Shown here in pieces: positions 60,141 to 64,000 of a stretch of 64,000 bases of DNA (positions are counted from its first letter, which is position 1; every line of letters begins with the position of its first letter). Below the pieces are notes generated by a model that did not search any database, was not told where the DNA came from, and saw only the letters and a list, made by a program, of their open reading frames with translations. The position numbers and the translations under genes were made by a program. Source of the DNA: Rudanella paleaurantiibacter (GTDB taxonomy: Bacteria > Bacteroidota > Bacteroidia > Cytophagales > Spirosomataceae); assembly GCF_009184635.1 (NCBI RefSeq), contig NZ_WELI01000003.1, forward strand, positions 248,001-312,000, given 5' to 3'.

Positions 60141-62252
60141 ATGAAGAAATACCTCGTAACCTTATTGCCCGTGCTGATTCTGAGCATTCAGCCGGATTCT
60201 CCCTCTTCGGGTGCGCACCAATTCGGAACGGTGACGGCGGGGGCTTCGGACCTGACGGCCTCATCTGACGAGGATTTAAAGCCAACTATTTCGCAGGAAA
60301 GAGTTGAACAGACGGTAGCGCGTTTGCTCACAACCTATCACTACCGGAAAGTTCGGTTGAACGACTCACTGTCGTCGAAGGTGTGGGATAATTACCTTGA
60401 GCAGGTTGATCGGAACAAAACGTATTTGCTGGCTTCCGATGTAGCCGCGTTCGATAAGTACCGCACGCAGGTTGACGATGCGCTGGTTAACGGCGACCTG
60501 TCGGCGGCCTACGAGTTTTACAATGTGTTTCGTAAACGGTACACTGAGCGTAGTACGTATGTGCAGGATCTGTTGAAGAAACCGTTCACCTTTACGGTTG
60601 ATGAAACCCTGAACACCAATCGCGAGAAAGCCCCCTGGGCTAAAGATGCGGGCGAGCTGAACGAAATCTGGCGCAAAATGCTCAAGAATCAGGCGCTGGA
60701 ACTGAAACTGGCTGGCCAGAAAGACAGCGCAATTACGGCTACGCTTACCCAGCGGTACAAAAACCTGGACAAAGCTGTGGCCCGAATTCGGAGCGACGAT
60801 GTGTTCCAGATGTACATGAACGCCTTTGCGGAAGCCCTCGACCCGCATACCAACTACCTCAACCCCAGCAATGCTGACCGCTTCAATCAGGAAATGAGCC
60901 AGTCGCTGGAAGGTATTGGGGCCATGTTGCAGGAAGACGGCGAGTACATCAAAATCTCGAATGTGATCCCCGGCGGTCCTGCGTTCAAGAGCAAGCAACT
61001 GAACTCCAACGACAAAATTGTTGGAGTTGCTCAGGGCGATAATGGTCCGATGGTGAGTATCATCGGATACCGGGTCGATGATGCGGTGAAACTCATCAAA
61101 GGCCCCAAAGCAACAATTGTTCGATTGCAGATTCGGGCTGCCGATGCCCTGGCAAGTTCTGCTCCGAAAGAAGTTCGGCTGGTTCGGGAGAAAATTAAAC
61201 TCGAAGAGCAGCGGGCCAAGAAGGAAGTAATCGAGCTAAGCGAAAACGGCCGTAACTACAAACTTGGGGTGATCAACATTCCGTTGTTTTACCGCGATTT
61301 TGAGGGAGCCCGTCGGCGAGAGGAAAACTTCAGCAGCACGACCAACGATGTAAAAAAGTTTGTAGAGGAGCTAAAATCAGAGAAGGTTGACGGTATCGTG
61401 ATCGACCTCCGCAACAATGGCGGTGGCTCACTCACCGAAGCGATCAACCTGACGGGTCTGTTTATCCAGAAAGGGCCGGTGGTGCAGGTACGCGAAGGTT
61501 CGGGCGAAACCGAAGTCTACAGTGACCTCGATCCCAGCCTTGTTTACGATGGGCCAATGGCCGTATTGGTAAACCGGTTTAGCGCTTCAGCGTCCGAAAT
61601 TTTCGCGGCTGCCATTCAGGACTACAAACGCGGTCTTATCGTAGGTGGCCAAACATTTGGTAAAGGAACGGTGCAAACGCTCATCGACCTGAACCAGTGG
61701 ATGCCCAAAGAGACCGACAAGGTAGGTCAGGTGAAAATGACGATCCAGAAGTTTTACCGGGTTAATGGTAGCAGCACGCAACACAAAGGCGTAACGCCCG
61801 ATATCGAGTTGCCGTCGGGTTACTCGGCCGAAGAATTTGGCGAAAGTTCTCAGCCAAGTGCTCTGCCCTGGGATCAGATTCCGGCCACTCGTTATGACTT
61901 GACCAATGCGGTAAACGACAAAGTTCTGAACCGCGTGAAAGAGCGGTTTGAGTCGCGCCTGAAGAACGACCCTGAACTGAAAAAACTGTCGCAGGAATTG
62001 GCTGAGTTCAAAAAAGCCAAAGAAAACACAGTGGTTTCATTGCAGGAAACCAAGCGTCGGAAAGAGCGCGATGAGGCTGAGAAAAAGCGGGAAGCGCTGC
62101 GTAAGGAAGTAGCCGAAGACCCTGAGGGTCTCGATGAAACCGGTACAGCTACAGCCAATCAGGCCGACAAGGACAAGAAAAAGAAAAAAGATCTGTACCT
62201 GACCGAAACCGGTCGGATTCTGGCTGACTACATTGTGGCTGTCAACAAATAG
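60141..62252 (+). CDS. prc: C-terminal processing (tail-specific) protease
   Basis: 703 aa from the ATG at 60141 (MKKYLVTLLPVLIL..., signal peptide). An N-terminal helical Tsp domain (about 40-230: QTVARLLTTYHYRKVRLNDSLSSKVWDNYLEQVD) is followed by a PDZ domain (LEGIGAMLQEDGEYIKISNVIPGGPA) and the S41 peptidase core. That core has GIVIDLRNNGGGSLTEAINLTGLFI and the Ser/Lys dyad (Ser in FSASASEIFAAA, Lys in GQTFGKGTVQ). A charged C-terminal helical region completes the Tsp-type layout. It degrades or trims periplasmic proteins from their C-terminus. A strong terminator follows. Confidence 0.94.
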   Translation: MKKYLVTLLPVLILSIQPDSPSSGAHQFGTVTAGASDLTASSDEDLKPTISQERVEQTVARLLTTYHYRKVRLNDSLSSKVWDNYLEQVDRNKTYLLASDVAAFDKYRTQVDDALVNGDLSAAYEFYNVFRKRYTERSTYVQDLLKKPFTFTVDETLNTNREKAPWAKDAGELNEIWRKMLKNQALELKLAGQKDSAITATLTQRYKNLDKAVARIRSDDVFQMYMNAFAEALDPHTNYLNPSNADRFNQEMSQSLEGIGAMLQEDGEYIKISNVIPGGPAFKSKQLNSNDKIVGVAQGDNGPMVSIIGYRVDDAVKLIKGPKATIVRLQIRAADALASSAPKEVRLVREKIKLEEQRAKKEVIELSENGRNYKLGVINIPLFYRDFEGARRREENFSSTTNDVKKFVEELKSEKVDGIVIDLRNNGGGSLTEAINLTGLFIQKGPVVQVREGSGETEVYSDLDPSLVYDGPMAVLVNRFSASASEIFAAAIQDYKRGLIVGGQTFGKGTVQTLIDLNQWMPKETDKVGQVKMTIQKFYRVNGSSTQHKGVTPDIELPSGYSAEEFGESSQPSALPWDQIPATRYDLTNAVNDKVLNRVKERFESRLKNDPELKKLSQELAEFKKAKENTVVSLQETKRRKERDEAEKKREALRKEVAEDPEGLDETGTATANQADKDKKKKKDLYLTETGRILADYIVAVNK

Positions 62253-62271
62253 CCTTTTTGCACCAATACGT

Positions 62272-62306
62272 AAGCCCCATTGCCCTGAGCAGTGGGGCTT
62301 TTTTTG
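62272..62306 (+). terminator. Terminator after prc
   Basis: 12-bp stem with one G-U pair (62272-62283 with 62289-62300), loop CCTGA, then a T run. Confidence 0.9.
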
Positions 62307-62416
62307 TACTTCGTCTTTGGTAAGAACTTCTACCGATTTTGCTTTACTACGCGTGCGCAATCCTACGCAAAAAGCCTCCTGAACAACGAGGTAAGCAACT
62401 TTTCATCAGGTAGAAT

Positions 62417-64000
62417 ATGAAAAAACACATTGTACTGCTCTGTGTGGCTCTCGGGCTTACACAAGCAGCCATTGCCCAAACTAATCTATCAGCTACGCCC
62501 CCCCGCGTGCAGGTAGCCAACGGCACGCTGGAAGGCGTTGCCGAGCCGGGCGGGGTGCGTTCGTTTAAAGGGGTTCCGTTTGCCGCGCCCCCTGTGGGCA
62601 ACCTTCGTTGGCGCGAGCCTCAGCCCGCCCAGAATTGGTCGGGCGTGCGTAAAGCCGACAAATTTGGCCCCAGAGCCATGCAACGCCCCGTGTTTGGGGA
62701 TATGAACTTCCGTTCGAACGGTATGAGCGAAGATTGCCTGTACCTGAACGTCTGGACACCGGCCAAAACAGGTAAGGAAAAACTACCCGTGCTGGTGTAC
62801 TTTTACGGTGGCGGCTTTATCGCGGGCGACGGCTCGGAGCCCCGGTACGATGGAGAAAGCATGGCGCAGCGGGGCATTGTGACCCTGACGGTCAATTACC
62901 GGCTCAATGTATTTGGCTTTATGGCCCACCCTGAGCTAACCAAAGAGTCGCCCCACAAAGCGTCGGGCAACTACGGGCTGCTCGATCAGCAGGCGGCTTT
63001 GCGCTGGGTGCAGCAAAATATTGCCGCGTTCGGGGGCGATCCCAAGCGCGTAACCATTGCGGGCGAATCGGCCGGGTCGGTATCAGTCAGTGCGCAAATG
63101 GTTTCGCCGGGTTCTAAAAACCTGATTGCTGGTGCCATTGGCGAGAGTGGTTCGCTATTGGGTACCCTCTCCCCCACACCCCTGGCCGACGCGGAGGCTC
63201 TGGGCGTGAAATTTGCGGGTAGTCTCGGTGCTAACTCACTGGCCGATCTGCGGGCTGTCCCAGCCGACAAAGTTCTCGAAGCAACGGGGCAAGCTGGCGC
63301 CCCCCGCTTTAGTACTGTGCTCGATGGCCACTTTTTGCCCAAATCAGCCATAGCCATTTTCGCGGCTGGCGAGCAGGCACAAGTTCCGTTGCTGGCAGGC
63401 TGGAACTCCGAAGAATCCGGGGCTCGTGGCATTCTGGGGCAGGACGCCCCTACCCCCGAAAATTTCGCGAAAAACGTAAAAAGACTCTACCCTGACCGGG
63501 CCGATGAGGTACTGAAACTGTATCCGGGCCAAACCGAAGCCGAAGTTACCCAGGCTGCCACTGATTTGGCCGGTGATCGCTTCATTGGCTTTAGCACCTG
63601 GAAGTGGACCGATATGCACGTGAAAACAGGCGGAGGTAAACCCGTGTACCGGTATTATTACGAGCGCCCTCGCCCACCCATGACCCCGGAAATGGGTAAC
63701 GCTACACCAGGACTGGCTGGGGGTGTCATTCGCGACAGCAACGCCCCCAAGGCGCCACCAGCTAAAGGCGCTGTGCACTCGGCCGAAATTGAATACGCGA
63801 TGGGCAACCTCGGTTCTAACAAGGTATATGCCTGGACACCGGATGACTACAAGGTTTCAGAAGTAATGCAGACGTATTTTGCCAACTTCATCAAAACCGG
63901 CAACCCTAATGGCAAAGGCTTACCCAAATGGCCGGCCGTAACCAAAGGTGGCCCCGCCCCGGTACTGCACATCGACGTGAACACCCGTACTGAAACCGAA
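62417..64000 (+). CDS. Secreted type-B carboxylesterase (cut by window end)
   Basis: The frame is open from the ATG at 62417 to the end of the window: 528 codons, stop outside. Signal peptide about 1-20 (ending AIAQ). Family marks: FKGVPFAAPPVGNLRW, the SEDCLYLNVW signature, the oxyanion-hole YGGGF and the catalytic serine S218 in GDPKRVTIAGESAGS. It belongs to the alpha/beta-hydrolase esterase/lipase/cholinesterase family and would cleave carboxylic esters in the periplasm or outside. Substrate unknown. No partner gene is visible before the window end. Confidence 0.93.
   Translation, partial: MKKHIVLLCVALGLTQAAIAQTNLSATPPRVQVANGTLEGVAEPGGVRSFKGVPFAAPPVGNLRWREPQPAQNWSGVRKADKFGPRAMQRPVFGDMNFRSNGMSEDCLYLNVWTPAKTGKEKLPVLVYFYGGGFIAGDGSEPRYDGESMAQRGIVTLTVNYRLNVFGFMAHPELTKESPHKASGNYGLLDQQAALRWVQQNIAAFGGDPKRVTIAGESAGSVSVSAQMVSPGSKNLIAGAIGESGSLLGTLSPTPLADAEALGVKFAGSLGANSLADLRAVPADKVLEATGQAGAPRFSTVLDGHFLPKSAIAIFAAGEQAQVPLLAGWNSEESGARGILGQDAPTPENFAKNVKRLYPDRADEVLKLYPGQTEAEVTQAATDLAGDRFIGFSTWKWTDMHVKTGGGKPVYRYYYERPRPPMTPEMGNATPGLAGGVIRDSNAPKAPPAKGAVHSAEIEYAMGNLGSNKVYAWTPDDYKVSEVMQTYFANFIKTGNPNGKGLPKWPAVTKGGPAPVLHIDVNTRTETE

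Overview
The window looks like chromosome from a Bacteroidota member of the Cytophagales, close to Spirosoma/Rudanella-type organisms. The evidence is the content and style of the genes: a SusC/SusD pair, ECF sigma factors, a TonB-linked glycan locus, PhoD-like and FAS1 secreted proteins, large beta-helix surface proteins, Prc/FKBP envelope proteins, and many start regions carrying the Bacteroidota -7 element TAnnTTTG. Base composition is moderately GC-rich, except for an AT-rich stretch at the left edge and a somewhat AT-richer stretch around the beta-helix genes.

Layout. 1-2.1 kb: end of an unknown gene, an AT-rich AlbA_2-type gene and tRNA-Leu(CAA), possibly an island edge. 2.3-9.8 kb: FtsX/MacB-like permease, secreted protein of unknown function, a long palindromic repeat, a secreted metallophosphoesterase and ileS (with an unusual GIHH signature). 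10.0-12.9 kb: OmpR-type response regulator, tiny membrane protein and secreted TPR protein; each of the last two is preceded by four hexamers at exact 11-bp spacing. 13.1-16.2 kb: SMP-30 hydrolase, a lone sufB, an Lrp regulator. 16.3-16.7 kb: an apparent non-coding transcription unit with promoter, an exact rrn-like boxA, a tRNA-like RNA with a very large variable-region insertion, and a terminator. 16.9-25.0 kb: glycan locus (LacI regulator, kduI, GH88, susC, susD) with LacI operators. 25.2-29.9 kb: yebC, lysA, PhoD-like phosphatase, FAS1 protein. 30.0-36.2 kb: ECF sigma/anti-sigma, msrB, PBP1A, dinB. 36.4-38.7 kb: second ECF sigma and a sugar-acid-type IlvD/Edd dehydratase. 38.8-52.1 kb: two tandem beta-helix proteins (1122 and 2607 aa), each behind the same 59-bp element, plus a membrane-bound TPR-HTH regulator upstream. 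52.3-56.2 kb: small secreted proteins and a molybdopterin oxidoreductase. 56.3-58.9 kb: atpG and atpA alone. 59.3-64 kb: FKBP isomerase, Prc protease and a carboxylesterase cut by the window end.

How the genes work together. The LacI-kduI-GH88-susCD block is a small polysaccharide utilisation locus for a uronate-containing glycan: import by SusCD, release of unsaturated uronate by GH88, isomerisation by KduI. The response regulator is probably the activator of its two neighbours through the 11-bp repeats. The TPR-HTH protein is a plausible regulator of the two beta-helix proteins through the shared 59-bp element. The ECF/anti-sigma/MsrB block fits envelope redox stress.

A separate layer is a set of intergenic inverted repeats built of short near-tandem words, found mostly just after stop codons. 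The strongest candidates for something undescribed are the boxA/tRNA-like RNA, the beta-helix/regulator cassette and these word-repeat hairpins. Many start codons were chosen at ATG where a longer reading frame would need TTG.
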